Source: Collimonas sp. OK307 (GTDB lineage Bacteria > Pseudomonadota > Gammaproteobacteria > Burkholderiales > Burkholderiaceae_D). From it: a DNA stretch of 64,000 nucleotides. Positions 25,889-36,667 of the stretch are shown piece after piece; positions within the stretch are counted from its first letter, which is position 1; each line of letters opens with the position of its first letter. Both the position numbers and the translations under genes were made by a program. The stretch is from NCBI RefSeq assembly GCF_900113705.1, contig NZ_FOQI01000006.1, positions 185,366 to 249,365 of the forward strand, written 5' to 3'. A model generated the notes under the pieces. It had not been told where the DNA came from. It did no database searches and worked only from the letters and a program-made list of their open reading frames with translations.

Positions 25889-26947
25889 GTGATTCGTATC
25901 GAGCACCTGCATAAAACCTATCCGCTGGAACGCACAGCAAGACCAGCCGCCGCCGGCACTCCCGCCGCAGCATTATCCGACATCAACCTGCATATCAGGA
26001 AGGGCGAAATCTTCGGCATCATCGGCCGCTCCGGCGCCGGCAAAAGCACCTTGATCCGCACCCTCAACATGCTGGAGCGCCCATCCAGCGGAAAAATATC
26101 GATCGAGGGTGAAGACATCACTGCGCTGGACAATAACGGCCTGCATCGGCTGCGCCAGCGGATCGGCATGATTTTCCAGCATTTCAACCTGCTCAACGCC
26201 AAAACCGTGGCCGCCAATATCGACTGGCCGCTGAAGATTACCGGCAAGTACACACAGCAGGAACGCGCTGCCAGGGTAACCGAATTGCTCGACCTGGTCG
26301 GCCTGAGCGAACACCGTGACAAGTATCCGGCGCAATTGTCGGGTGGCCAGAAGCAGCGCGTCGGTATCGCCCGCGCATTGGCCAACACGCCGCACCTGCT
26401 GCTATGCGACGAAGCCACCTCAGCGCTCGATCCGGAAACCACGCAAGCGATCCTGCGCCTGCTGCTCGATATCAATCGCAAGCTGGGCCTGACGATTGTG
26501 CTGATTACCCATGAGATGCAGGTCATCCGCAATATCTGCGACCGGGTTGCAGTGATCGAGGCCGGCCGCATCGTGGAAGCCGGCGATGTCGCCGAAGTAT
26601 TCCTCCATCCGCAGCACGCGGTCACCCGAAGCATGGTTGCTGAAAGCGCGCCGACAATATTTTCGGCCGAGACCGCAGTGCAGCCCTCTGCCTTAGCCGG
26701 CATCACCCAGCTGCGCGGATTGCTGGTGCGCCTGACCTATGTCGGCGACATCACCTACCAGCCGATCCTGAGCAGCATCGCAGCCGCCACGCCGGCGCTG
26801 ATCACCATCCTGCAAGGCACCATCGCCCGCATCAAGGACACGCCATACGGCCAGCTGCTGGTGGAATTGCGCGGCGAACCGGCCGACGTGGCGCAGGTTT
26901 TCGCCACCCTGGATCAACACAATATTCGACATGAGGTGCTTACATAA
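25889..26947 (+). CDS. metN: D/L-methionine ABC transporter ATP-binding protein
   Basis: 352 aa. GTG start. Walker A GRSGAGKS (46-53), signature LSGGQKQRVGIARAL, Walker B LLLCDEATSALDPET, then the C-terminal NIL domain (about 275-350, TYVGDITYQPILSSIAAA) that binds methionine and inhibits transport. An insert of alanines and prolines (RPAAAGTPAAALS) near residue 20 is unusual. Stop and metI ATG overlap (TAATG). First gene of metNIQ, the high-affinity methionine importer, close to metE/metR. Confidence 0.95.
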   Translation: MIRIEHLHKTYPLERTARPAAAGTPAAALSDINLHIRKGEIFGIIGRSGAGKSTLIRTLNMLERPSSGKISIEGEDITALDNNGLHRLRQRIGMIFQHFNLLNAKTVAANIDWPLKITGKYTQQERAARVTELLDLVGLSEHRDKYPAQLSGGQKQRVGIARALANTPHLLLCDEATSALDPETTQAILRLLLDINRKLGLTIVLITHEMQVIRNICDRVAVIEAGRIVEAGDVAEVFLHPQHAVTRSMVAESAPTIFSAETAVQPSALAGITQLRGLLVRLTYVGDITYQPILSSIAAATPALITILQGTIARIKDTPYGQLLVELRGEPADVAQVFATLDQHNIRHEVLT

Positions 26948-27606
26948 TGGACTTCTCTCTCATCGACTGGGGCGACATCTGGCAAGCCACCTGGGAAACC
27001 CTGGCCATGACCGGTTTTTCCTTGTTGTTCACGATATTGCTCGGCCTGCCGCTCGGGATCCTGCTGTTCATCACCGGCAAACGCCAGTTGCTCGAACAGC
27101 GCGGCATCTACCGGGTGCTGTCGCTGGTCGTCAACGTGTTGCGTTCAGTGCCGTTCCTGATTTTGCTGATCGTGATGATTCCGGTCACGGTGATACTGGT
27201 CGGTACTTCGCTCGGCGTACAGGGTGCGATTCCGCCACTGGTGCTGGGTACTGCGCCCTTCTTCGCACGTCTGGTGGAAAACGTGCTGCGTGAAATCGAC
27301 CGCGGCGTGGTGGAAGCATGCCAGGCCATGGGCGCCGACAAGCGCCAGATCATCTTCGGTGCGCTGTTGCCGGAAGCCCTGCCCGGCCTGATCGCTGCCA
27401 CCACCGTCACGGCAATTGCATTGATGTCGTACGCCGCCATGTCCGGCGTGATCGGCGGTGGCGGCCTGGGTGACCTGGCGATCCGTTTCGGTTACCAGCG
27501 CTTCCAGACTGAAGTCATGGTCACCACGGTTGCCGTGCTGGTGGTGCTGGTGCAGGTACTGCAGTTTTCCGGCGATCGGCTGGTCCAGCATTTCACACGT
27601 AAATAA
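26947..27606 (+). CDS. metI: Methionine ABC transporter permease
   Basis: 219 aa inner-membrane permease with five helices. MetI signatures: NVLRSVPFLILLIVMIPVT, VENVLREIDRGVVEACQAMG in the coupling loop, and SYAAMSGVIGGGGLGDLAIRFGYQRF at the C-terminus. Overlaps metN and precedes metQ. Confidence 0.96.
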   Translation: MDFSLIDWGDIWQATWETLAMTGFSLLFTILLGLPLGILLFITGKRQLLEQRGIYRVLSLVVNVLRSVPFLILLIVMIPVTVILVGTSLGVQGAIPPLVLGTAPFFARLVENVLREIDRGVVEACQAMGADKRQIIFGALLPEALPGLIAATTVTAIALMSYAAMSGVIGGGGLGDLAIRFGYQRFQTEVMVTTVAVLVVLVQVLQFSGDRLVQHFTRK

Positions 27607-27646
27607 GTCAGTTGTTTGTATTTTTAAAATCCAAAAGGGAGTGAAT

Positions 27647-28462
27647 ATGTCACAAAAATTATCACGCAAGTTTTCGTTATCGCTGGGACTGGCTGCAGCC
27701 GCGTTTTCGACCTTCAGCCTGATCGCTCCGGCGCAAGCTGCCGACAAGCTGGTGATCGCCGCGACACCGGTACCGCACGCCGAAATCCTGGAATTCGTCA
27801 AACCGATCCTGGCCAAGGAAGGCGTCGATCTGCAGGTCAAGGTATTCACCGACTACGTCCAGCCGGCGGTGCAGACCAACGAGAAACGGGTCGACGGAAA
27901 TTTCTTCCTGCATCTGCCCTACCTGAACGAATTCAAGAAAAATCACAAGAACGATGTCGAAGTAGTCGTTACCAAGGTGCACGTCGAGCCGTTCGCCGGT
28001 TATTCAACCAAGTACAAGAAGCTGGCCGACTTGCCGGACGGCGCAACGGTCGCCATCCCGAACGACCCATCCAACTCTGGCCGCGCCCTGCTGTTGCTGT
28101 CACGTCAAGGGCTGTTGAAACTCAAAGATCCAGGCAATATCTCGGCCACACAAAAAGACATCATCGAAAATCCAAAACACTTGAAGTTCAAGGAACTTGA
28201 AGCGGCGACCTTGCCGCGCGTGCTGAACCAGGTCGACCTGGCCCTGATCAACACCAACTATGCGATCGAAGCCAAGCTCAATCCAGTCAAGGATTCGCTG
28301 TTTATCGAAGATGCCAATTCGCCTTACGCCAACTTGCTGATTGCCCGTCCGGACAACAAGGACAGCGCTGCAGTGAAGAAACTGGCGGTGGCATTGAATT
28401 CGCCGGAAGTGAAGAAATTCATTGAAGAAAAATACAAAGGCGCGGTGGTGCCTGCGTTTTAA
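27647..28462 (+). CDS. metQ: Methionine-binding protein
   Basis: 271 aa NlpA/MetQ family binding protein. Start ATG 27647 after GGGAGTG; the longer open frame overlaps metI and is not used. Signal segment with AQAADKLVIA, so it is a cleaved periplasmic protein with AxA and not the lipoprotein form of E. coli. Conserved NDPSNSGRALLLLSRQGLL and ALINTNYAIEA bind methionine. Confidence 0.96.
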   Translation: MSQKLSRKFSLSLGLAAAAFSTFSLIAPAQAADKLVIAATPVPHAEILEFVKPILAKEGVDLQVKVFTDYVQPAVQTNEKRVDGNFFLHLPYLNEFKKNHKNDVEVVVTKVHVEPFAGYSTKYKKLADLPDGATVAIPNDPSNSGRALLLLSRQGLLKLKDPGNISATQKDIIENPKHLKFKELEAATLPRVLNQVDLALINTNYAIEAKLNPVKDSLFIEDANSPYANLLIARPDNKDSAAVKKLAVALNSPEVKKFIEEKYKGAVVPAF

Positions 28463-28513
28463 TTGATGCAGATGGAATAGGCGATCGGCCAGGATCGCCC
28501 ATAACCGCCCATA

Positions 28514-28545
28514 AAAAAACCCCTCGCGATTTGCGAGGGGTTTTT
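28514..28545 (+). terminator. Terminator after metNIQ
   Basis: Perfect stem CCCCTCGC (28520-28527) with GCGAGGGG (28533-28540) and loop GATTT, A-run before and T-run after. Confidence 0.95.
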
Positions 28546-28598
28546 GGTTTACACTGGCGATCTGACGATTCACAAAACATCGACCTTAGAGGCATATC

Positions 28599-29177
28599 AT
28601 GGAAGAAAAAGTAGAAGCAAACCCATCTCAGCGCGATGCATTCCTTGAAGAAAAAGCATTTAAATCACGTACCGTGCTGGTCTTCGGCCAAATTAACGAT
28701 ACGCTTGCGCGGGATGTTGTCAGGCAGCTGATAGCCCTGTCCGGCGAATCCCAGGCACCGATCAATCTCCTGGTTTGCTCACCCGGCGGTCATGTCGAAT
28801 CGGGCGACGTAATCCATGACGTCATTCGTTTTATCGATGCACCGGTCAACATGATCGGCAGCGGCTGGGTTGGCAGCGCGGCAGTCAATGTCTTCCTGGC
28901 AGTGCCTAAAGAACGTCGCTTCTGCTTGCAAAACACGCGCTTCCTGATTCATCAGCCAAGCGGTGGTGTCGGTGGCCAGGCTTCCGATATCGCGATCCAG
29001 GCGCGTGAGATTATTCGCGTACGCGAACGCATCGGCGCCTTGATCGCTAAAGAAACCGGGCAGAAACCGGAAAAGGTGATGGCTGACATCGACCGCGATT
29101 ACTGGATGTCGGCGCCAGAGGCGATTGAGTACGGCCTGGTGTCGAAATCAATCGTGAGCTCCAAAGAGCTTTCGTAA
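28599..29177 (+). CDS. Divergent ClpP-family serine protease
   Basis: 192 aa. The catalytic triad is kept: Ser93 in GWVGSAAVN, His118 in RFLIHQPSGG, Asp167 in DRDYWMSAPEA. But the N-terminal loop and YDIYSRLL axial segment of standard ClpP are absent and the nucleophile context (GQAASMGA in E. coli) is changed. It is likely a paralogue, not the main ClpP, and no clpX follows. Substrates and partner ATPase unknown. Monocistronic between metNIQ and metE. Confidence 0.85.
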   Translation: MEEKVEANPSQRDAFLEEKAFKSRTVLVFGQINDTLARDVVRQLIALSGESQAPINLLVCSPGGHVESGDVIHDVIRFIDAPVNMIGSGWVGSAAVNVFLAVPKERRFCLQNTRFLIHQPSGGVGGQASDIAIQAREIIRVRERIGALIAKETGQKPEKVMADIDRDYWMSAPEAIEYGLVSKSIVSSKELS

Positions 29178-29236
29178 CTCCAGACCATGATCGGTTCCAA
29201 TAAAACTGAAACCTGATCTGGCGCGCAATGAACAAA

Positions 29237-29266
29237 GGGGGGCAAGTAACACTTGCTCCCCTTTTT
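29237..29266 (+). terminator. Terminator after the ClpP-like gene
   Basis: Eleven-base stem 29237-29247 with 29251-29261 (one G-U pair), loop AAC and a T-run. metE on the minus strand ends 25 bases further. Confidence 0.9.
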
Positions 29267-29291
29267 ATGCCCTTGCCGATGTACCGCTTTA

Positions 29292-31580
29292 TTATGCCGC
29301 CTTACGCTCCTGCGCCACACTCTCACGCAGGCGCTTGGCTGCCAGCACCATGTTCTCCAGCGCCTCGTAAGTTTCAGGCCAGCCGCGTGTCTTCAGGCCG
29401 CAATCCGGATTGACCCATAAGCGCGCATCGGGAATCACGCCGCGCGCCTTGTGCAACAAACGCTCCATCTCATCGACTTGCGGCACCCGCGGCGAATGGA
29501 TGTCGTAGACGCCCGGACCGATATCGTTCGGGTAAGCGAACTGCCCGAAACCATCTAGCAATTCCATATCCGAACGCGAAGTCTCGATAGTGATGACGTC
29601 AGCGTCCATCGCTGCGATCCATGGCAGGATGTCGTTGAATTCCGAATAACACATGTGGGTGTGGATCTGGGTTTCGTCGCCGACGCCGGCAGCGCTGATC
29701 TTGAACGCCCGCACTGCCCAGTCCAGGTAATGCGGCCAGTCGCGTGATTTCAACGGCAAGCCCTCGCGGAAAGCCGGTTCGTCGATCTGGATCATGCCGA
29801 TGTTGGCCTTTTCCAGGTCGCATACTTCGTCGCGCAAAGCCAGGGCGATCTGCAGCGCGGTGGTTTCACGCGGTTGGTCGTCGCGCACGAAAGACCATTG
29901 CAACATGGTCACCGGACCGGTCAGCATGCCCTTCATCGGCTTGGCTGTCAGGGACTGGGCAAACTGGCTCCAGCCCACGGTCATCGCTTCCGGACGATAC
30001 ACGTCGCCATAAATGATCGGCGGTTTGACGCAGCGCGAACCGTAGCTTTGCACCCAGCCGTTGGCGGTAAAGGTGTAACCCCACAATTGCTCGCCGAAAT
30101 ATTCAACCATGTCGTTACGCTCCGGCTCGCCATGCACCAGCACGTCGAGACCAAGCTGTTCCTGCTTCTCCACCACGACGCGGATTTCTTCGCGCATCTT
30201 GTCGAGGTAGTCCAGGTGACCGATTTCACCGCGTTTGTAGGCGGCACGCGCCTGGCGGATTTCCGCAGTCTGCGGGAAAGAGCCGATGGTGGTGGTCGGG
30301 AAAGCCGGCAATTGCCATTTGGCTTGCTGCTTGGCGATGCGCTCGGCAAAACCGGCAGAGCGTTCGGCATCAGCCGCGGTCACAGCCGCCAGGCGCTTTT
30401 GCACCAGCGGATTATGGATGCGGCTAGAGCTGCGGCGGCTGGCCTGGGCCGCACGCGAAGCGACGAATTGCGCTTCCACTTCGGTCGCCTTGCCATTCAA
30501 TGCCAGCTTGAGGGTGACGATTTCAGCCAGTTTCTGGGTCGCGAACGCCAGCCAGCTTTTCAATTCGTCGTCGAGCTTGGTTTCGTTAGCCAAATCCACA
30601 GGCACGTGTAGCAATGAGCAGCTTGAAGCCACCCACAATCTGTCGCCCAGCTGCGCCTGCAATGGTTTGAGTTTGGTCAATACCTGATCCAGGTCGGTAC
30701 GCCACAGGTTGCGGCCATCGACCACACCCAGCGACAGCACCTTGTCTTGCGGCCAGCCGGCAGCGATCTGCTCCAGCTGGTCGGCGCCGCGCACCAGATC
30801 CAGATGGACACCGGCGACCGGCAGCGAGCGCAGCAATTCAGCATGTTCGCTGACCTCACCGAAATACGTGGTCAGCAGCAATGCCGGCGCAGTGCCTGAC
30901 AATTGCGCATAGGCAGGAGCAAAGGCGGCACGCCAGGCAGCGTCCAGTTCCAGCGCCAGGATCGGCTCATCGATCTGTACCGATTCGATGCCGGCAAGCT
31001 GCAAACGCTGCAGCAATTGCTGATAACCGGCCAGCACCTTGGGCAACAGATCCAGCTTGTGCGCGATGCCCGACTTGATCTTGCCTTGATACAGCAACGT
31101 CAACGGACCGACCAGCGCTACTTTTACGCGATGGCCGAGCGCACGTGCTTCGGCAATCTCATCGTGCAGCCAGTCGACGCCGCCATCGAACTGCACATCG
31201 GCGCTCCACTCCGGCACCAGATAGTGATAGTTGGTATCGAACCACTTGGTCATTTCCATCGCGAAGTGATGCTTGCTGCCGCGCGCCAGGGTGAAATAAT
31301 CGGCCAGCGTCAACTGTTTCGGATCGAAGCCGAAGCGACTTGGAATCGCCCCCAGCAAAGCCAGCGTACCCAGCACCTGGTCGTACCAGGCAAAGTCGCC
31401 GACTGTCACGAAATCAAGGCCGGCATCGGCCTGGGCCTGCCAGTGACGGGCGCGCAGCGTGGCACCGGTGGCTCGCAATGCGGCTTCATCGGAAGCACCC
31501 TTCCAGAACGACTCCTGGGCAAACTTCAGTTCGCGGTGAGCGCCGATGCGCGGAAACCCTAATACGTGTGCCAATGCCAT
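29292..31580 (-). CDS. metE: Cobalamin-independent methionine synthase
   Basis: 762 aa. Transfers the methyl group of methyltetrahydropteroyl-triglutamate to homocysteine with a zinc site. Two-domain layout: N-terminal barrel with [16 protein letters not shown]-terminal zinc domain with [54 protein letters not shown] and [11 protein letters not shown]. Start ATG 31580 after GGAGATAAAG. Divergent from its activator gene metR, 138 bases apart. Confidence 0.98.
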   Translation of the reverse strand: MALAHVLGFPRIGAHRELKFAQESFWKGASDEAALRATGATLRARHWQAQADAGLDFVTVGDFAWYDQVLGTLALLGAIPSRFGFDPKQLTLADYFTLARGSKHHFAMEMTKWFDTNYHYLVPEWSADVQFDGGVDWLHDEIAEARALGHRVKVALVGPLTLLYQGKIKSGIAHKLDLLPKVLAGYQQLLQRLQLAGIESVQIDEPILALELDAAWRAAFAPAYAQLSGTAPALLLTTYFGEVSEHAELLRSLPVAGVHLDLVRGADQLEQIAAGWPQDKVLSLGVVDGRNLWRTDLDQVLTKLKPLQAQLGDRLWVASSCSLLHVPVDLANETKLDDELKSWLAFATQKLAEIVTLKLALNGKATEVEAQFVASRAAQASRRSSSRIHNPLVQKRLAAVTAADAERSAGFAERIAKQQAKWQLPAFPTTTIGSFPQTAEIRQARAAYKRGEIGHLDYLDKMREEIRVVVEKQEQLGLDVLVHGEPERNDMVEYFGEQLWGYTFTANGWVQSYGSRCVKPPIIYGDVYRPEAMTVGWSQFAQSLTAKPMKGMLTGPVTMLQWSFVRDDQPRETTALQIALALRDEVCDLEKANIGMIQIDEPAFREGLPLKSRDWPHYLDWAVRAFKISAAGVGDETQIHTHMCYSEFNDILPWIAAMDADVITIETSRSDMELLDGFGQFAYPNDIGPGVYDIHSPRVPQVDEMERLLHKARGVIPDARLWVNPDCGLKTRGWPETYEALENMVLAAKRLRESVAQERKAA

Positions 31581-31667
31581 CTTTATCTCCGTAAAAAACA
31601 AATTCAATGACTCGCATGTTGGGGCAACCTGGATTATGATTCAAACGATAAATATTAAGAATCAACT

Positions 31668-31680
31668 TGAATTTTACTCA
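31668..31680 (+). promoter_or_regulatory. MetR-box candidate in the metE-metR gap
   Basis: TGAATTTTACTCA matches the MetR consensus TGAAnnTnnTTCA at 8 of 9 fixed positions. A second, poorer match lies on the other strand at 31631-31643. Position between the divergent genes supports it. Confidence 0.55.
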
Positions 31681-31718
31681 TACACAGCATTTTAATTATT
31701 ATTTAAGCAACTAACACC

Positions 31719-32639
31719 ATGCAATCCATCCTGGAATTACGTCATCTGAAAACCCTGCACGCCCTGCGCGAAGCCGGTAACCTGCTGCGCGCGGCGACGC
31801 TGCTTAACGTTACCCAGTCGGCGCTGTCGCATCAGATCAAGCAGTTGGAAGATCATCACGGCACCACGCTGTTTGAACGCAAATCGGTACCGGTGCGGTT
31901 TACCCCGGCCGGCGAACGCTTGCTGAAACTGGCGGATGCGGTATTGCCGCAAGTGGCGGAAAGCGAGCGCGACCTGGTGCGGCTGGCGCAAGGCGTGGCC
32001 GGCCAGTTGCGGATTGCGGTGGAGTGCCATACCTGTTTCGACTGGCTGATGCCGGCCATGGATATCTTCCGCAAGCGCTGGCCGGAAGTGGAGCTGGATA
32101 TCGTCTCGGGCTTCCAGGCGGACCCGGTCGGGCTGCTATATGAGCATCGTGCCGATGTTGCAATCGTGGCTGAAGTCGATCTTGACGAAAAGGTGGATTA
32201 CCACGCCTTGTTCAGCTTTGAAATCGTCGCGCTGGTGGCGCACGATCATCCGCTGGCAAGCAAGGAATATCTGGTTGCGGAGGATTTTGCCGGCGACACG
32301 CTGATTACCTATCCGGTGCCGGATGACATGCTCGATGTAGTACGCCAGGTGTTGAAGCCGGCCGGCGTCCAGACCGCGCGCCGCACCACTGAATTGACAG
32401 TGGCGATGCTGCAGCTGGTGGCCAGCCGCCGCGGCATCGCTACCTTGCCGATCTGGGCTGCGCAGAATTATCTGACGCGCGACTATGTGCTGGCCAAGAG
32501 AATCACCGCTGGCGGCCTGACCGGGCGGTTATATGCGGCTTGCCTGCCGGAGATGTCGCAGCAATCGTATCTGGCCGACTTTGTCAGCACCACGCGCGAA
32601 AGCTGCTACGTCAACCTGCTGAGCGTGGAACTGCTCTGA
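31719..32639 (+). CDS. metR: LysR-type activator MetR
   Basis: 306 aa. N-terminal winged helix (LRHLKTLHALREAGNLLRAA, LNVTQSALSHQIKQLED) and a homocysteine-sensing domain typical of MetR (VECHTCFDWLMPAMDIF, SGFQADPVGLLYEH). Normally activates metE and represses itself with homocysteine as co-factor. Divergent from metE, which fixes the identity. Confidence 0.95.
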   Translation: MQSILELRHLKTLHALREAGNLLRAATLLNVTQSALSHQIKQLEDHHGTTLFERKSVPVRFTPAGERLLKLADAVLPQVAESERDLVRLAQGVAGQLRIAVECHTCFDWLMPAMDIFRKRWPEVELDIVSGFQADPVGLLYEHRADVAIVAEVDLDEKVDYHALFSFEIVALVAHDHPLASKEYLVAEDFAGDTLITYPVPDDMLDVVRQVLKPAGVQTARRTTELTVAMLQLVASRRGIATLPIWAAQNYLTRDYVLAKRITAGGLTGRLYAACLPEMSQQSYLADFVSTTRESCYVNLLSVELL

Positions 32640-32660
32640 TTGCTACGGCTGCGGCCGGGA

Positions 32661-33260
32661 CTACCGATCACATTGCAGGTAGCCGTTTATATTACTAAAG
32701 CTGCCGCTTCTGCAGGAGCGCAGGGAGATTGAAGAGCGTACCCTGCGGTTGTCGCTGCCGCCGCAGGTTGCTTCCAGCACACCGCCGCGTATCCCGATAT
32801 CCGAGCAAGACTGGATGTAGCTCCCTGGCGGCAAGTCTCTGTTGGAACCGCCGTAGTTGTTGCCACCCCCGCCCATGCACTGCAGGTTGCCGTTGATGTT
32901 TTCAAAACTGCCGCTGCGGCAAGAAGACAGGGGAATCGCCGTCCTTCTTCCGCCATTGTCGCCTCCGCAAGTAGCTTCGAGCATGCCGCGCCGTACCACA
33001 ATATCGCGGCAAGAATCGCGATAGCTTCCCGGGGGCGTCCAATTACTATCGCCATACCGGTCGTCGTATCGGTCGTCGCGACGATCACCGTACGAAGGAC
33101 GGTCGTCGTCATATCCGCCATAAGCGACGACAGTTGGCGCATTGCCATAGCTGCCGGAAGCGGCAGGTGAATAGCCGCTATAGCCACTATCGTAAGCACC
33201 TGCGGCACAGGCGGTAAACATGCCGCAGCCAATGATGGCAAGCATGGATTTGATTGTCAT
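32661..33260 (-). CDS. Lipoprotein with two CVNH-type repeats
   Basis: 199 aa. Start ATG 33260 with GGAGATAAAA. Lipobox FTAC (Cys18) predicts outer-membrane or periplasmic anchoring. Residues 19-75 are Gly/Tyr/Asp-rich and disordered. Two similar 53-residue units follow, each PPGSY..SC..I..R.G.LEATCGG then ...C.SGSF.NINGxLQC, about 75-129 and 145-199. This is the cyanovirin-N homology (CVNH) pattern, a sugar-binding fold. Divergence between units is moderate. Mannose or fungal cell wall binding is speculation suited to a soil bacterium. Confidence 0.8.
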   Translation of the reverse strand: MTIKSMLAIIGCGMFTACAAGAYDSGYSGYSPAASGSYGNAPTVVAYGGYDDDRPSYGDRRDDRYDDRYGDSNWTPPGSYRDSCRDIVVRRGMLEATCGGDNGGRRTAIPLSSCRSGSFENINGNLQCMGGGGNNYGGSNRDLPPGSYIQSCSDIGIRGGVLEATCGGSDNRRVRSSISLRSCRSGSFSNINGYLQCDR

Positions 33261-33343
33261 TTTTATCTCCATTTAACGAAGCATTTAGTATGCTTTAATT
33301 ATACTTCGACAAAACAGGGATTTCTCTTACGATTTCCTGGCGC

Positions 33344-33880
33344 TCAGGACCAGCTGGAAACCAAGGCGGTGCTCTTGAGAATTTCAGCGGCGTTTGCCGC
33401 CACCGAACGACTGTAGCGAGACAAATGCGGCGCCAGCGTACCCAGCGCCAGGCAAGCGGCTTCCGTCGCTCTTCCCTGCAACAGATAAGTCAGGGCCAGC
33501 ACGGCCCGCGTTTCATCGTATAAGGCGGTACCATAACCAGCTTCTGTGTAACGCCGAAGTTGAGCGGCAAGCAGCTGCTCACTCTCTTCCAGCCGCCCCA
33601 GCAGACGCAAAGTACTGCCGAGCTGGATGGAGGCACGGGCCTGGCGAAAAGGATCGAGACCTTTGCTCGCCAAGGCGGCCCGATACAGCGGTTCCGCCGC
33701 CGATTCCAGCCCCGCTGTATCGCGCGCGCAGGCACGCTCGAACAAAGCCACGGCATCCTCCGCCGGCCGCTCTGCCGCCAGCGCATCGATACCGCTGACC
33801 AGCGCCGTCGGAGAAATCGCTTCGACCTGCTGCCATAGCGCGGCTACACGTGCTTCCCAATCTTGCATGGCGCCGCTCAT
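33344..33880 (-). CDS. TPR-like protein in the transsulfuration operon
   Basis: 178 aa, helical, tetratricopeptide-like units visible (AVALFERACARDTAGLESAAEPLYRAAL, then ARASIQLGSTLRLLGRLEESEQLLA, then ARAVLALTYLLQGRATEAAC). Its ATG overlaps the stop of the upstream gene by four bases (ATGA). Probably a protein-protein adaptor; function unknown. Conserved overlap would imply a link with cysteine synthesis. Confidence 0.8.
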   Translation of the reverse strand: MSGAMQDWEARVAALWQQVEAISPTALVSGIDALAAERPAEDAVALFERACARDTAGLESAAEPLYRAALASKGLDPFRQARASIQLGSTLRLLGRLEESEQLLAAQLRRYTEAGYGTALYDETRAVLALTYLLQGRATEAACLALGTLAPHLSRYSRSVAANAAEILKSTALVSSWS

Positions 33881-35072
33881 GCTTTCATGGCTGCCAAGGC
33901 ATTCTGCAGATCGTTTTTCAGGTCGGTAATATTTTCAACGCCGACCGATAACCTGACCAGCGAATCGCTGATCCCGAGCTTGGCCCGATGCTCTGCCGGA
34001 ATGGTGGCGTGGGTCATGATGGCGGGATGTTCGATCAGGCTTTCTACGCCGCCCAGGCTTTCTGCCAGCGCGAAGATCTTGCAATGCTCCAGGAAACGTT
34101 TGGCGCCCGCCAGGTCGCTGTTCAGCTCTACCGAGATGATGCCGCCATAACCCTGCATCTGGCGCTGCGCCAGTTCATGCTGCGGATGCGAAGCCAAACC
34201 CGGATAGTGGACCCGTTTAACCTCCGGCAGGCTTTCCAGCCAACCGGCCAGTTCCAGTCCATTTTCGCAATGACGCTCCACCCGCAGCGCCAGTGTCTTG
34301 ACACCGCGCAGGGCCAGGAAGCTGTCGAACGGTCCGGCAATGGCGCCCACTGCATTTTGCAGGAACGCCAGGCGTTCGCGCCATTCCGCCTGGCGTGCTT
34401 CGCGGCCGACCACGGCAATGCCGCCGATGATGTCGGAATGGCCGTTCAGATATTTGGTGGTCGAATGCAGCACCACATCGAAACCGAAGGTGAGCGGACG
34501 CTGCACCATCGGACTGGCGAAAGTATTGTCGGCGACGGCAATGATGCCGCGCTCTCGGCAGATCTTGGCGATCGCGGCCAGGTCGGCCAGCTTCAGCATC
34601 GGATTGGTCGGCGTTTCGACCCAGACCATTTTGGTTTCCGGCCGGATCGCCGCCAGCACGTTGGCCGGATCAACCATGTCGACGAAACTGAACGATAAGC
34701 CGGCGCTGCGCCTGCGCACCTTGTCGAAGAGACGATAGGTGCCGCCGTATAAATCGTCACCGGCCACCACGTGGGCGCCGCTATCCAGCAATTCCAGCAC
34801 GTTAGCCGCGGCTGCCATGCCGGAAGCGAAGGCAAAACCCTGGGCGCCCTCCTCCAGGTCGGCGACGCAGCGCTCCAGCGCCCAGCGTGTCGGATTGTGG
34901 GAGCGGCCGTAATCGAGCCCCTTGTTGACACCAGGGCTTTGCTGCACGAATGTCGAGGTGGCGTAGATCGGCGGCATGATGGCGCCGGTAGTCGGATCGG
35001 GAGCTTGCCCGGCATGAATCACGCGGGTGGCGAAATGCATATCGGACGGATGCTCGGCATCGTTGCTGATGG

Positions 35073-35076
<4 letters not shown>
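33877..35076 (-). CDS. Cystathionine gamma-lyase / gamma-synthase family PLP enzyme
   Basis: 399 aa, trans-sulfuration enzyme of the Cys/Met PLP family. The PLP lysine is K208 in HSTTKYLNGHSD, with D183 in ADNTFASP, and DDLYGGTYRLF is conserved. Coupled by a four-base overlap to the cystathionine beta-synthase gene upstream, so splitting cystathionine to cysteine (gamma-lyase) is more likely than gamma-synthase, though sequence alone cannot exclude the latter. Confidence 0.93.
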
Positions 35077-36473
<1,397 letters not shown>

Positions 36474-36592
36474 GAGCAGATCTTCCTGTTAGAAAATCGA
36501 CAGCGCTTGCGCTGCCTGCTGCAAAAAATACGATCCGCCTATCTTATCAGTTCTTTACTGGAATATTTTGGTGCAGAAAATTCATGACAAAC

Positions 36593-36634
36593 GCAAAAAA
36601 AAACAGGCCGGACGCAAACATCTCGTCCGGCCGG
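36593..36634 (-). terminator. Terminator of the large TonB receptor gene
   Basis: Stem GGCCGGACG (36606-36614) with CGTCCGGCC (36624-36632), loop CAAACATCT, preceded on the plus strand by an A-run that is a U-tract on the minus strand. Confidence 0.9.
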
Positions 36635-36667
36635 CATGACGCCGCTACTTCACAAGCAAAACCGCCT

